DNA of 64,000 nt from Streptomyces sp. MMG1121 (GTDB taxonomy: Bacteria; Actinomycetota; Actinomycetes; Streptomycetales; Streptomycetaceae). The notes beneath the pieces are model-generated. The model had not been told where the DNA came from, searched no databases, and worked only from the letters and a program-made list of their open reading frames with translations. This document shows positions 43,732 to 53,077 of this stretch, one piece after another; the stretch's first letter is position 1, and the number at the start of each line of letters is the position of its first letter. The translations under genes and the position numbers were made by a program. The stretch is from positions 1-64,000 of the forward strand of contig NZ_LGDV01000195.1 in NCBI RefSeq assembly GCF_001280015.1, written 5' to 3'.

Positions 43732-43803
43732 CGCTCCCAGGGGCGCCCCGCCCCAAAAGCTCCTGAACCACCGCACCTTTCACCAGACTTACGAGAGTCC
43801 GCC

Positions 43804-46800
43804 ATGTACGAGCTGTCCCGGGTCCGCCTCTACTCCATCGGTCCTGCCGGTGCGCGCTACGCCGACACCGTGCTTGACCTGCGAGGCGTGGGCGAGCCCG
43901 TGCCTGACCCGGCGCCCACGCAGGCGGAGTTCTTCGAGGAGGAGCCGTCCGGCCCGCCGCGCCGGCCCGCGCCCGCGGGCGTGCTGTTCCTGGAGAACGG
44001 CGGCGGCAAGTCCGTCCTGCTCAAGCTGATCTTCTCGGTGATGCTGCCGGGCCACCGCAACACCCTCGGCGGCGCCAGCTCCGGCGTGCTGCGCAAGTTC
44101 CTGCTCGCCGACGACTGCGGGCACGTGGCGCTGGAGTGGCAGCATGTGCAGACCGGCGAGTGCGTCGTCGTCGGCAAGGCCAGCGAGTGGCGCGGACGGC
44201 AGGTCTCCAACGACCCGCGCAAGTTCGCCGAGGCCTGGTACTCCTTCCGGCCCGGCCCCGGCCTGAGCCTGGACAACCTGCCGGTCGCCGAGTCCACCGC
44301 CGTACGGCCGCCCGTCGAGGGCGCCTCGGGCGCCCAGGGCCGGCGCCGCACCATGAAGGGCTTCCGCGACGCCCTCATGGAGGCGGGCAAGGCCTACCCG
44401 CACCTGGAGGTGCACTGGGAGGAGATCCACGACCGCTGGATCGAGCACCTCGGCGACCTCGGCCTCGACCCCGAACTCTTCCGCTACCAGCGGGAGATGA
44501 ACGCCGACGAGGGCGAGGCGGCCGGCCTTTTCGCGGTCAAGAAGGACTCCGACTTCACCGACCTGCTGCTGCGCGCGGTCACCGACACCCGGGACACCGA
44601 CGGTCTCGCGGACCTCGTCAGCGGCTTCGGCAACAAGCTCGGCCGGCGCGCCGAGCTGATCGCCGAACGGGACTTCACCGCAGGGTCGGTCGACCTGCTC
44701 GGCCGGATCGTCGAGGCCGCCGAGGCGCGCTCACGCGCGCGTGACGTCCACGCCGGCGCCGAGCGCCGCACCCGCACGCTGGCCCGGCGGCTGTCGGCCC
44801 GCGCGGTGCGGGAGCGGGTGCGGGCCGGCGACCTCGCGCAGCGCGTGACGGCCGCCGCGTACGCCGTCACCCACTCGGAGGGCGCGCGCGAGCGCAGCGC
44901 CCTGATCGCCGCCGAACTCGCCTACCGGCACGCCTCTTTGGCGCTCGCCGCCGCCGAGAAGTCCGCCGCCGCGCAGAAGCGCGAGCTGGCCGACGCCCGC
45001 ACCCTGCACTCCGCCTGGCAGGCCGCCGAGGCCGCGCTGCGGCACCGCGCCGCCGCCGACCGTGTCGCGCGCGTCTCCGCCGCCATCCAGGAGGCCGAGC
45101 GGGACGCCGCGCCCGCGCTCGCCGCCCGCGCCAAGGCCGCCGTGGATCTCGTACGGGCCCTGCACGCGGCAGCCGAGAGCGCCGAGACCCTTGCCAACGA
45201 GGGGGAGGAACGCTCGGCCGCTCTCCAGGAGGCCGGCGACAGCGCCCACCGGGACTCCACCAGCGCCGCCACCGAGGCGCAGCGTGCCCGCAGTGAGGCC
45301 GGACACCTGCGCCAGCGCCTCGCCGAGGTCGAGCAGGAGACCGCGGAGGCGGTCCGCGCGGGCTGGCTCGACGACAGCGCCCCGGACGCCGACCCGGCCC
45401 GGGCCGCGCTCGCCGCCAGCGACGCCGAGAAGACCGCCGTGGCCGCCTGGGACGCGGCCCGCGAGGCCGCCCGCAAGGTCACCGAGCACGCGCGCGAGGC
45501 GGCCTCCGCCGAGTCCCGCGCGGAACTGACGGCGGCCCGCGCGGCGGATGCGGCGACGGCGGCCGGACGGGCCCACGAGGCCGAACAGCGGCTCGCCGAG
45601 TCGCTGGCCGCCGAGGAGCGGCTCGCCGAACTGCTGAGCCTGCCGGGTACGCCGGGCCGGGCGCGGGTGCCGGGCCCCCGGACCGACGCGGACGACGACA
45701 CGCGGGGGGGCTCCGCCCCCGAGACGGGCTCCGCCACCGAGGGCCCCCTCCTGGCCGAGGAACTCGACCGCTTCGCGGACGAGCTGCGCGAACTCCTCGA
45801 CGACGCCGTGACGACCGCCGAACGACACCTCTTCGAACTGCGCACCGCGGCCGCCGACGACGCCCGGATCCTCGGCGCGCTCGGCGACGGCGGGCTGCTG
45901 CCGCCCGGCCCGGACGTGCTGGCCACGGTGGAGTTCCTCGGCGAGCACGGCATCCCCGCCCTGCCCGGCTGGCGCTATCTCGCGCAGGCCGTCGATCCCG
46001 CCGACCACGCGCGCGTGCTCGCCGCCCGGCCGGAACTGGTCGACGGCGTGATCATCACCGACCCGGACACGCACGCGCGTGCCCGCGAGACCCTCGGCGC
46101 CGCCGCCCTGCTGCCCCGCTCCACCGTGGCCGTCGGCACGGCCGCAGCCCTGCTCGCTCCGCCCCCGGCCGCCGACGCCTCCTCCGGTGACGTCTTCCTG
46201 GTACCGCCGAACCCGGCCATGCACGACGAACTCGCCGCCGACGAGGAGCGGCACGCGCTGCGCGCGCGGGCCACCGAGCGCGACGACGAGATCCGCACCC
46301 TGGCCGCGCGGCTCGGCAAGGACCGTGAACTGGCCGCCCGGCTCGCCTCCTGGCGCTCCGGATGCCCCGCCGGACGTCTCATCGAACTGGCGCGGGCCGC
46401 CGAGGAGGCCCGCGCGTTCGCCGAGGAGTCCGAGGCGGAACTGGCCGAGGCCCGCTCCGCGCGCACGGAGGCCGACGAGGCCGCCGCCGAGGCCGCCCAG
46501 GTGCGCGACGAGCGTCAGGAGGCCGCGCAGAAGGCCCGCCGTGCCGCCGACGCCCTCGCCGGCCTCGCCTTCCGGCTCCGCGAGCGCGCCGGCTGGCAGG
46601 TCAAGCTGCGCGAACTGGCCGATGACGCCGCCGAGTCCGAGGCCCGCGCCCAGTCCTGCCTGGACCGTGCCCGGGCCGCCGACGAGGACCGCCGCGCCGC
46701 CCAGCGCGCCGCCGACGACGCCCGTCGCACCGCCCGTGCGCTGCGCGCCGAGCGCTCCGAGATCGCCGGCGCCCCCGACGACGTACCGCAGGACGGCGCG

Positions 46801-48447
46801 GACGCCCCGAAGGCGTCCCTGCCCGCGCTCCGCGAGGCCTACCGGGCTGCCTCACAGGTGTACGAGAAGGTCGGTGTCGGTGCCGACCTGCGTGCCGAGC
46901 AGGCGCGCGCGGAGAGCGACGAGAGCGCCGCCCGCGCCGAGCTGGACCGGCTCAGCAACAAGGTCCGCACCCGCGCCGAGCAGCTGCTGGAGTCGCCCGA
47001 CGGCTCCGACGGTCCTTCCCGGCAGGCGGCCGCCGCGCGCGCGGAGGAGCTGGTGCAGCTCCTGGAGACCCGTATGTCCACCGCGAGCGAGCAGCTCGGC
47101 CGGCTGCGTGGCGAGGCCGAGCGGCACGCGCCCGAGGACGGCGAGGCACACACCGAGCTGGCCGACGAACTCGTCCCGCGCGACGCCGAGCACGCGCAGG
47201 CGCTCCTGCGCACCGCGACAGCCGAACTCACGGCCCGCACCGAGGCGTTGGCGGAGGCCCGCGAGGCGCACGCCGAGCTGCTGGACGCGCACCGGGCCGC
47301 CGAGGACGCGGCCGGCGGCTTCGACGAGATCGCCGCGATGCTCCGTGACCTGTTGCGCGAGCACGTCCCGGAGGAGGACCAGGAGGAGCCGGAGCCGTAC
47401 CCCGGCAGCCTGGAGGAGGCCCGGCACTCCGCGGCCGAGGCCCGCCGCTCGCTGCGCGGCTGCGCCGCCGACCTGTCCGCCGCCGAGGCGGCCGTCCGCG
47501 AGGCGAGCGACGTCCTGGTCCGGCACGCCAACTCCACGCGCTACGAGCAGGTCCGCACCCCCGCCCGGCAGCAGATCCGTGAACTGCCCGCCGCCGCACT
47601 GCCCGAGCACGCCCAGAAGTGGGCCGAAGCCTTCGCGCCCCGACTGCGGGTCCTGACCGACGAGCTGGCGCAGCTGGAGCGCAACCGGGAGTCGATCGTG
47701 GACCGGCTGCGCGGGCTGGTCGAATCCGCCCTCGCCACGCTGCGCTCCGCCCAGCGGCTCTCCCGGCTGCCCGAGGGGCTCGGTGAGTGGTCCGGGCAGG
47801 AGTTCCTGCGCATCCGCTTCGAGGAACCCAACCAGGCCACGCTCACCGAACGCCTCGGCGAGGTCATCGACGAGGCCACGCGCGCGGCCGTGAAGAAGAA
47901 CTCCGACCTGCGCCGCGACGGCATGTCCCTGCTGCTGCGGGGCACCGCCGCCGCGCTCCAGCCGAAGGGCGTGGCGGTCGAGATCCTCAAGCCCGACGCC
48001 GTGCTGCGCGCCGAGCGGGTCCCCGTCGGCCAGATGGGCGACGTGTTCTCCGGGGGTCAGCTGCTCACCGCGGCCATCGCGCTGTACTGCACGATGGCCG
48101 CACTGCGCAGCAATGACCGGGGCAGGGACAAGCAACGGCACGCCGGCACGCTGTTCCTGGACAATCCGATCGGCCGCGCCAACGCGACGTACCTGCTGGA
48201 ACTCCAGCGGGCCGTGTCCGACGCCCTCGGCGTGCAGCTGCTGTACACCACCGGGCTGTTCGACACGACCGCGCTCGCCGAGTTCCCGCTGGTCATCCGC
48301 CTGCGCAACGACGCCGACCTGAGGGCGGGCCTGAAGTACATCAGCGTGGAGGAGCACCTCAGGCCCGGGCTGCCGCAGCAGCCCCGGGCCGGAGAAGCGG
48401 TGCACAGCGAGATCACGGCGACGAGGATGTTCAAGAAGCAGGTGTGA
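43804..48447 (+). CDS. SMC-like coiled-coil ATPase (MukB/MksB/JetC-like)
   Basis: A 1547-aa ATPase with SMC topology. The N-terminal head has its P-loop at FLENGGGKS (62-70). Long Ala/Glu/Arg coiled coils run about 300-690 and 800-1330. A globular hinge-like domain lies at about 689-800 (ILGALGDGGLLPPGPDVLATVEF to SSGDVFLVPPNP). The C-terminal head has signature FSGGQ (1415-1419) and Walker B LFLDNP (1450-1455). Two oddities: the first P-loop glycine is Leu63, and the catalytic Glu after D1453 is Asn1454. ATG 43804 follows GAGAG, 72 nt after the winged-helix gene. Together the three genes resemble MksBEF/Wadjet without JetD. It converges with the choline locus, with only 3 nt between the two stop codons. 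Confidence 0.85.
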   Translation: MYELSRVRLYSIGPAGARYADTVLDLRGVGEPVPDPAPTQAEFFEEEPSGPPRRPAPAGVLFLENGGGKSVLLKLIFSVMLPGHRNTLGGASSGVLRKFLLADDCGHVALEWQHVQTGECVVVGKASEWRGRQVSNDPRKFAEAWYSFRPGPGLSLDNLPVAESTAVRPPVEGASGAQGRRRTMKGFRDALMEAGKAYPHLEVHWEEIHDRWIEHLGDLGLDPELFRYQREMNADEGEAAGLFAVKKDSDFTDLLLRAVTDTRDTDGLADLVSGFGNKLGRRAELIAERDFTAGSVDLLGRIVEAAEARSRARDVHAGAERRTRTLARRLSARAVRERVRAGDLAQRVTAAAYAVTHSEGARERSALIAAELAYRHASLALAAAEKSAAAQKRELADARTLHSAWQAAEAALRHRAAADRVARVSAAIQEAERDAAPALAARAKAAVDLVRALHAAAESAETLANEGEERSAALQEAGDSAHRDSTSAATEAQRARSEAGHLRQRLAEVEQETAEAVRAGWLDDSAPDADPARAALAASDAEKTAVAAWDAAREAARKVTEHAREAASAESRAELTAARAADAATAAGRAHEAEQRLAESLAAEERLAELLSLPGTPGRARVPGPRTDADDDTRGGSAPETGSATEGPLLAEELDRFADELRELLDDAVTTAERHLFELRTAAADDARILGALGDGGLLPPGPDVLATVEFLGEHGIPALPGWRYLAQAVDPADHARVLAARPELVDGVIITDPDTHARARETLGAAALLPRSTVAVGTAAALLAPPPAADASSGDVFLVPPNPAMHDELAADEERHALRARATERDDEIRTLAARLGKDRELAARLASWRSGCPAGRLIELARAAEEARAFAEESEAELAEARSARTEADEAAAEAAQVRDERQEAAQKARRAADALAGLAFRLRERAGWQVKLRELADDAAESEARAQSCLDRARAADEDRRAAQRAADDARRTARALRAERSEIAGAPDDVPQDGADAPKASLPALREAYRAASQVYEKVGVGADLRAEQARAESDESAARAELDRLSNKVRTRAEQLLESPDGSDGPSRQAAAARAEELVQLLETRMSTASEQLGRLRGEAERHAPEDGEAHTELADELVPRDAEHAQALLRTATAELTARTEALAEAREAHAELLDAHRAAEDAAGGFDEIAAMLRDLLREHVPEEDQEEPEPYPGSLEEARHSAAEARRSLRGCAADLSAAEAAVREASDVLVRHANSTRYEQVRTPARQQIRELPAAALPEHAQKWAEAFAPRLRVLTDELAQLERNRESIVDRLRGLVESALATLRSAQRLSRLPEGLGEWSGQEFLRIRFEEPNQATLTERLGEVIDEATRAAVKKNSDLRRDGMSLLLRGTAAALQPKGVAVEILKPDAVLRAERVPVGQMGDVFSGGQLLTAAIALYCTMAALRSNDRGRDKQRHAGTLFLDNPIGRANATYLLELQRAVSDALGVQLLYTTGLFDTTALAEFPLVIRLRNDADLRAGLKYISVEEHLRPGLPQQPRAGEAVHSEITATRMFKKQV

Positions 48448-48450
48448 GGG

Positions 48451-50001
48451 TCACGCGTCCTCTTTCAGCAGGTCCGCGCACTTCTCGCCGATCATCATCG
48501 TCGTGATGCACGGGTTGACGGCGATCAGGTCCGGCATCACCGACCCGTCGGCCACCCGCAGTCCTTCGACCCCCTTGACCCGCAGCCGCGGGTCCAGCGG
48601 GGCCGAGGGGTCGTCGTCGGCACCCATCTTCACCGTGCAGGACGGGTGGTAGACGGTGTTGTGCGTCTTGTGGATGTAGTCCAGCAGCTCGTCGTCCGTC
48701 CGCACGTCCGGACCCGGCGCCAGCTCAGCGCCGGTCCAGCCGCCGAGCGCGGGCTGCGCGGCGATACGGCGGGCCAGCCTCAGCCCGTAGGTCATCACCC
48801 GCACATCGTGCTCGTGCGTGAAGTACCGCGGATCCACCTTCGGTTTGTCCCGGAAATCCCGGGTGCGCAGCCGAACCGTGCCGCGCGACTTCGCCTTCGT
48901 CACATTGGGCGTCAGACAGAACGCGTTCTCCGAGGTGGGGTAGCCCCAGCGCGCGGTGTTCATGTCGAAGGGCACGGAGCCGTAGTGGAACATCAGGTCG
49001 GGCCGGTCCAGGCCGGGCTCGGTGTCGTAGAAGATGCCCGCCTCCCACCACTGGCTCGACGTGGTGGTCATGGGCTGCTTCGCCTCCCACATGATCACGC
49101 CCTCGGGGTGGTCCTGGAGGTTCTCGCCGACACCGGGGGAGTCGACGACGACCTCCACGCCCACCTCGCGCAACTGCCCGGCCGGTCCGATGCCGGACAG
49201 CATCAGCAGCTTCGGGGAGTCGATCGAGCCGCACGAGACGATCACCTCGCGCCGGGCCCGTACCGTGCGGGTGTGCACCAGGTCGGGGTCCAGGTACTCG
49301 GCGCCCACGCACCGTCGGCCCTCCAGCACCAGCTTCTTCGCCCGCGCCCCGGTGCGGATGTCCAGATTCGGACGTTTTCCCATCACCGGGTGCAGATAGG
49401 CGACCGATGAGGACTGGCGGGTGTTGTTCTCGTCGGAGTTGATCTGGAACCAGTTGGCCCCGCGCACCACCGTCGTACCGGTGTTGAACGGGACCGTGGG
49501 TATGCCGGCCTGCGCGCACGCCTCCAGCAGGGCGGCGCCGCACGGGTCCCCGCCCTTCAGCGTGCGCAGCTTCACCGGGCCGGTGCGGCCGTGGTGACCG
49601 CCGGGCGCGTCGTTGTTCTCCAGCCGGCGGTAGAGCGGGAACAGGTCGGCCGCGCTCCAGCCCGTGCAGCCGTGGGCCGCCCAGTCGTCCAGGTCCTCGG
49701 CCGGTGCCCAGAAGGCGATGCAGGAGTTGTGCGACGAGCAGCCGCCGAGCACCTTCGCGCGCGCGTGCCGCATAAAGCTGTTGCCGCTGTCCTGCGGTTC
49801 GACCGGGTAGTCCCAGTCGTAGCCGGACTCCAGCAGCCCCATCCAGCGCTCCAGTCTGAGGACGTCGTCGTCGCCGACGTCGCTCGGGCCCGCCTCCAGG
49901 ACGCACACCGTCACGGACGGGTCCGCGGAGAGCCGCGCCGCCACCACGTTGCCCGCCGTGCCGCCGCCGACCACCACGTAGTCGAACTCATCGATGCTCA
50001 T
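48451..50001 (-). CDS. codA: Choline oxidase-type GMC flavoenzyme
   Basis: A 516-aa GMC oxidoreductase. It has the FAD motif VVVGGGTAGNVVAARLS (9-25), the GMC loop GGCSSHNSCIAFWAP with His91 where Arthrobacter choline oxidase binds FAD covalently, DHPEG (Glu312-type residue), and the C-terminal HPSCTVKMG and VNPCITTMM for the active-site His/Asn. It closely resembles choline oxidase along its whole length, so it probably converts choline to betaine with O2. Choline dehydrogenase is the alternative. AAGGAGG precedes ATG 50001. It is the last gene of the catabolic operon. Confidence 0.9.
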   Translation of the reverse strand: MSIDEFDYVVVGGGTAGNVVAARLSADPSVTVCVLEAGPSDVGDDDVLRLERWMGLLESGYDWDYPVEPQDSGNSFMRHARAKVLGGCSSHNSCIAFWAPAEDLDDWAAHGCTGWSAADLFPLYRRLENNDAPGGHHGRTGPVKLRTLKGGDPCGAALLEACAQAGIPTVPFNTGTTVVRGANWFQINSDENNTRQSSSVAYLHPVMGKRPNLDIRTGARAKKLVLEGRRCVGAEYLDPDLVHTRTVRARREVIVSCGSIDSPKLLMLSGIGPAGQLREVGVEVVVDSPGVGENLQDHPEGVIMWEAKQPMTTTSSQWWEAGIFYDTEPGLDRPDLMFHYGSVPFDMNTARWGYPTSENAFCLTPNVTKAKSRGTVRLRTRDFRDKPKVDPRYFTHEHDVRVMTYGLRLARRIAAQPALGGWTGAELAPGPDVRTDDELLDYIHKTHNTVYHPSCTVKMGADDDPSAPLDPRLRVKGVEGLRVADGSVMPDLIAVNPCITTMMIGEKCADLLKEDA

Positions 50002-50019
50002 GTGACCTCCTTGCCGGGA

Positions 50020-51591
50020 TCAGTCGGCCGCCGGGGCGGCGAGGGGACTCGACGGGGCCGTGGACGTGGCCTCCAGGCGGTGTTCGGCGAGCACGCCGGT
50101 GCGGTGGCGCTGGACGAACCAGTAGTACGCGAAGCCGCCCCCCGCGATGACCGCGACGAACAGCACCGCGCCCCAGCGCAGATACCAGTGGTACGGCGCG
50201 CTCGCGTTGTAGACCGCCCCGCGCGGCCAGATGAGGTTGATCGTCATGGCCGCGCCCCACACCACCGCGACGATGTTGACGAGCAGTCCCCATCGGCCCA
50301 GGGAGAACCTGCCCTGGCCCGCCGGCCGCCAGGTGCCGCGCAGCCGGGCCACCAGCATCGGTGCGGTGACGCCCAGATAGGCGAGGTAGATCATGATGAT
50401 GCCGATGCTGGTGACGACCGTGAAGATCTGCGGCTGGCGGATGTTGACCACGAGGATCGCCAGCGCCAGCACGCCGATGATCACGGCCGGCAGCACCGGG
50501 GTCTGGAAGCGCGGGCTGACCCGGGCCATCAGCGAGGACGCCGGCAGGTTGTTGTCCCGGGCCATCGCGAACGCCAGCCGGATGGCGGCCGTGTGCACGG
50601 CCAGCGCGCACACCGTGACCGCGATCAGCACGCACCACAGCATCGCCTTGCCGGCCGTCGGACCGAGCACGTCGAGCACGACGTACTGCAGACCGTCCGT
50701 GGAGAGCTTCCCGCTCTTGAGGTTGGAAACGCTCATCAGCGCCAGGAGCAGCACCAGTCCGCCCAGGACGAAGGAGGCGACGATCGCCCGGATGATGGCG
50801 CGCGGGGCGTTCCGGGACGGGTCGAGGGACTCCTCGCCGAGCGAGGCGGCGGTGTCGAAGCCGTACATGACGTACGCCGAGGCCAGCGAGGCCACCAGGA
50901 AGGCGCCGAGATAGCCGGTCGAGTAGCCCGCGCCGGTGTGGTTGGTCTGCAGGACGACCTGCGGGCCGCGGGTGATGTGGACGGCGAACAGGATGATCAG
51001 TACGACGGTGGCGATCAACTCGATGAACACGCCCGCCGTGTTGATCGTGGCCATCAACTTGACGCCGAACGCATTGACCAGCGTGGTGAACAGGATCAGC
51101 ACGGTGGCCAGGACGACCGCGTTGGTGGCCACGTCGTACTTGCCGGTACCGTCCCCGACGAACTGGAAGGTGGATGAGATCTGCGGCAGGGTCAACTGGT
51201 AGGCCAGCGCGACCGCCGCGATGGACACGATGGACGCGATCAACATCATCCACCCGGCCAGCCAGCCGAGGTGGGCGTTGCCGATCTTCTTCGACCAGTT
51301 GTAGACCGAGCCGGCCACCGGGTAGCGGGCGGCGAGTTCGGCGAAGCACAGGGCGACCGCGAACTGGCCGGCGAACACCATCGGCCACGACCACCAGTAG
51401 GCCGGTCCGCCGCTGCCGTAGCCGAAGTAGAACAGCTGGAAGGTGCCGGTCAGGATCGAGATGTAGCTGATCCCGGCGGCGAAGGTGTGGAAATTGCCGA
51501 GCGTGCGCTTGAGTTCGGGTCGGTAGCCGAACTCGGCGAGTTCGGCGTCGTCGTGGTCGTGCGGGCCTGGCGATTGCTTCGTGGCTGTCAT
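50020..51591 (-). CDS. APC-superfamily permease of the choline locus
   Basis: A 523-aa transporter with about 12 helices. It starts HDDAELAEFGYRPELKRTLGNFHTFAAGISYISILTG, typical of the amino acid/choline transporter branch. ATG 51591 with GAGGAG upstream is chosen; the longer frame has no membrane features. It sits 19 nt from the aldehyde dehydrogenase and 18 nt from the choline oxidase-like gene, so it is a likely importer of choline, betaine or a related amine for this pathway. Confidence 0.93.
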   Translation of the reverse strand: MTATKQSPGPHDHDDAELAEFGYRPELKRTLGNFHTFAAGISYISILTGTFQLFYFGYGSGGPAYWWSWPMVFAGQFAVALCFAELAARYPVAGSVYNWSKKIGNAHLGWLAGWMMLIASIVSIAAVALAYQLTLPQISSTFQFVGDGTGKYDVATNAVVLATVLILFTTLVNAFGVKLMATINTAGVFIELIATVVLIILFAVHITRGPQVVLQTNHTGAGYSTGYLGAFLVASLASAYVMYGFDTAASLGEESLDPSRNAPRAIIRAIVASFVLGGLVLLLALMSVSNLKSGKLSTDGLQYVVLDVLGPTAGKAMLWCVLIAVTVCALAVHTAAIRLAFAMARDNNLPASSLMARVSPRFQTPVLPAVIIGVLALAILVVNIRQPQIFTVVTSIGIIMIYLAYLGVTAPMLVARLRGTWRPAGQGRFSLGRWGLLVNIVAVVWGAAMTINLIWPRGAVYNASAPYHWYLRWGAVLFVAVIAGGGFAYYWFVQRHRTGVLAEHRLEATSTAPSSPLAAPAAD

Positions 51592-51610
51592 CAGCGGACT
51601 CCTCTGGCCG

Positions 51611-53077
51611 TCAGTCGAACCAGCCCTGCGGTGCCGGCGCGGTGGTGCGCCAGATGTGCTTCGTCTCGCGGTACTCGGCGAGCCCCGCCGGTCCGAGTTC
51701 CCGCCCGAAGCCGGACTGCTTGTAACCACCCCATTCGGCCTGCGGCACATACGGGTGGTAGTCGTTGATCCAGACCGTGCCGAGCCGCAGCCCGGCCGCG
51801 ACCCGGGCGGCGCGGGCCTCGTCCCCGGTCCACACGGCGCCCGCGAGGCCGTAGACCGTGTCGTTGGCGAGCCGCACGGCCTCCTCCTCGGTGGTGAACC
51901 GCTCGACGGTCAGCACCGGTCCGAACGACTCCTCCCGGACCACCGACATACCGCTCGCGCAGTCGTCCAGGACGGTCGGGAGGTAGTAGAAACCCTCGTC
52001 AAAGCCGGGTCCGGAGGGCCGGGCGCCGCCGCAGCGCAGCACGGCGCCCTCCGTGATCCCCCGGGCCACGTAGGCCTCGACCTTCGCCCGGTGGGCCGCC
52101 GAGATCAGCGGCCCGGTCTGCGCGCGGTCGTCGAACGGCCCGCCCGGCCGGATCCGCCGGGCCCGCCGCACGATCTCGTCCACGAACCGGTCGTGCAGCG
52201 CGTCCTCGACCAGCAGCCGGGCCCCTGCCGAGCACACCTGTCCGGAGTGCAGGAACACCGCCGTCAGTGCCATGTCGACCGCGGCCTCGAAGTCGGCGTC
52301 CGCGAAGACGATGTCGGGGTTCTTCCCGCCGAGTTCGAGCGCGACCTTCTTCACCGTCCCGGCCGCCGCGGCCATCAGCCGGCGGCCGGTGTGCAGCCCG
52401 CCGGTGAAGGAGACAAGGTCCACGTCCGGATGGTCGCCGAGCGGAGCGCCCGCCTCCGGACCGGCGCCCAGCACCAGATTGGCCACGCCCGGCGGCAGCC
52501 CGGCCTCCGCCAGCAGCCGGAGCAGGTGGATCGCCGTGTGCGGGGTCAGCTCGCTCGGCTTCAGCACGAAGGTATCGCCCGCCGCGAGGGCCGGAGCGAC
52601 CTTCCACGCCGTCTGGAGCAGCGGATAGTTCCAGGGCGTGATCAGGGCGCAGACGCCGACCGGTTCGTACACCACGCGGCTGTCGACGTCCGCGCGGCCG
52701 GTGTCGATCACCCGGCCGGTCTCGCACGCGACCAGCCGCGCGAAGTAGCGGAAACAGTTGACCACATCGTCAATGTCGTACCGGCTCTCCACCAGTCGCT
52801 TGCCGGTGTCAAGAGATTCGGCGCGGGCCAGGGCGTCCTTGTCGCGGACGAGGAGGTCCGCGACCCGCAGCAGCAGGTCGCCGCGCTCCGTCGCCGGTGT
52901 CCGTGGCCAGGGGCCCGTGTCGAAGGCGCGCCGGGCCGCCGCGATCGCCTCCACGGTGTCCTTGCCGCCGGCCTCGTCCACGACGGCGACCAGGGAGCCG
53001 TCGGCGGGACAGCGGATCTCCCGGGTGCGCCCGTCCAGGGCGCCGCGCCACGTGCCGTCGATGAAGAGGTCAGGCAT
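51611..53077 (-). CDS. betB: Betaine aldehyde dehydrogenase
   Basis: A 488-aa NAD(P)-dependent aldehyde dehydrogenase. Key residues are Asn150 (ITPWNYPLLQ), Glu248 (VALELGGKNP) and the catalytic Cys282 (HSGQVCSAG). The family call is certain. Betaine aldehyde as substrate is inferred from the neighbours: choline oxidase-like, betaine demethylase and dimethylglycine dehydrogenase. ATG 53077 overlaps the end of the Rieske oxygenase gene by 8 bp, and TGGGAG lies upstream. Confidence 0.92.
   Translation of the reverse strand: MPDLFIDGTWRGALDGRTREIRCPADGSLVAVVDEAGGKDTVEAIAAARRAFDTGPWPRTPATERGDLLLRVADLLVRDKDALARAESLDTGKRLVESRYDIDDVVNCFRYFARLVACETGRVIDTGRADVDSRVVYEPVGVCALITPWNYPLLQTAWKVAPALAAGDTFVLKPSELTPHTAIHLLRLLAEAGLPPGVANLVLGAGPEAGAPLGDHPDVDLVSFTGGLHTGRRLMAAAAGTVKKVALELGGKNPDIVFADADFEAAVDMALTAVFLHSGQVCSAGARLLVEDALHDRFVDEIVRRARRIRPGGPFDDRAQTGPLISAAHRAKVEAYVARGITEGAVLRCGGARPSGPGFDEGFYYLPTVLDDCASGMSVVREESFGPVLTVERFTTEEEAVRLANDTVYGLAGAVWTGDEARAARVAAGLRLGTVWINDYHPYVPQAEWGGYKQSGFGRELGPAGLAEYRETKHIWRTTAPAPQGWFD

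Noticed and set aside
43746..43760. GGGGCGCCCC as a terminator inside the SMC operon
   Set aside because: A palindrome without a loop cannot form a stable hairpin, and the downstream gene clearly belongs to the operon.
48448..53077. A JetD-type nuclease downstream of the SMC operon
   Set aside because: The next genes are a choline oxidase-like enzyme, a permease and an aldehyde dehydrogenase on the other strand. No Toprim-like or DUF2220-like gene was found in the window.
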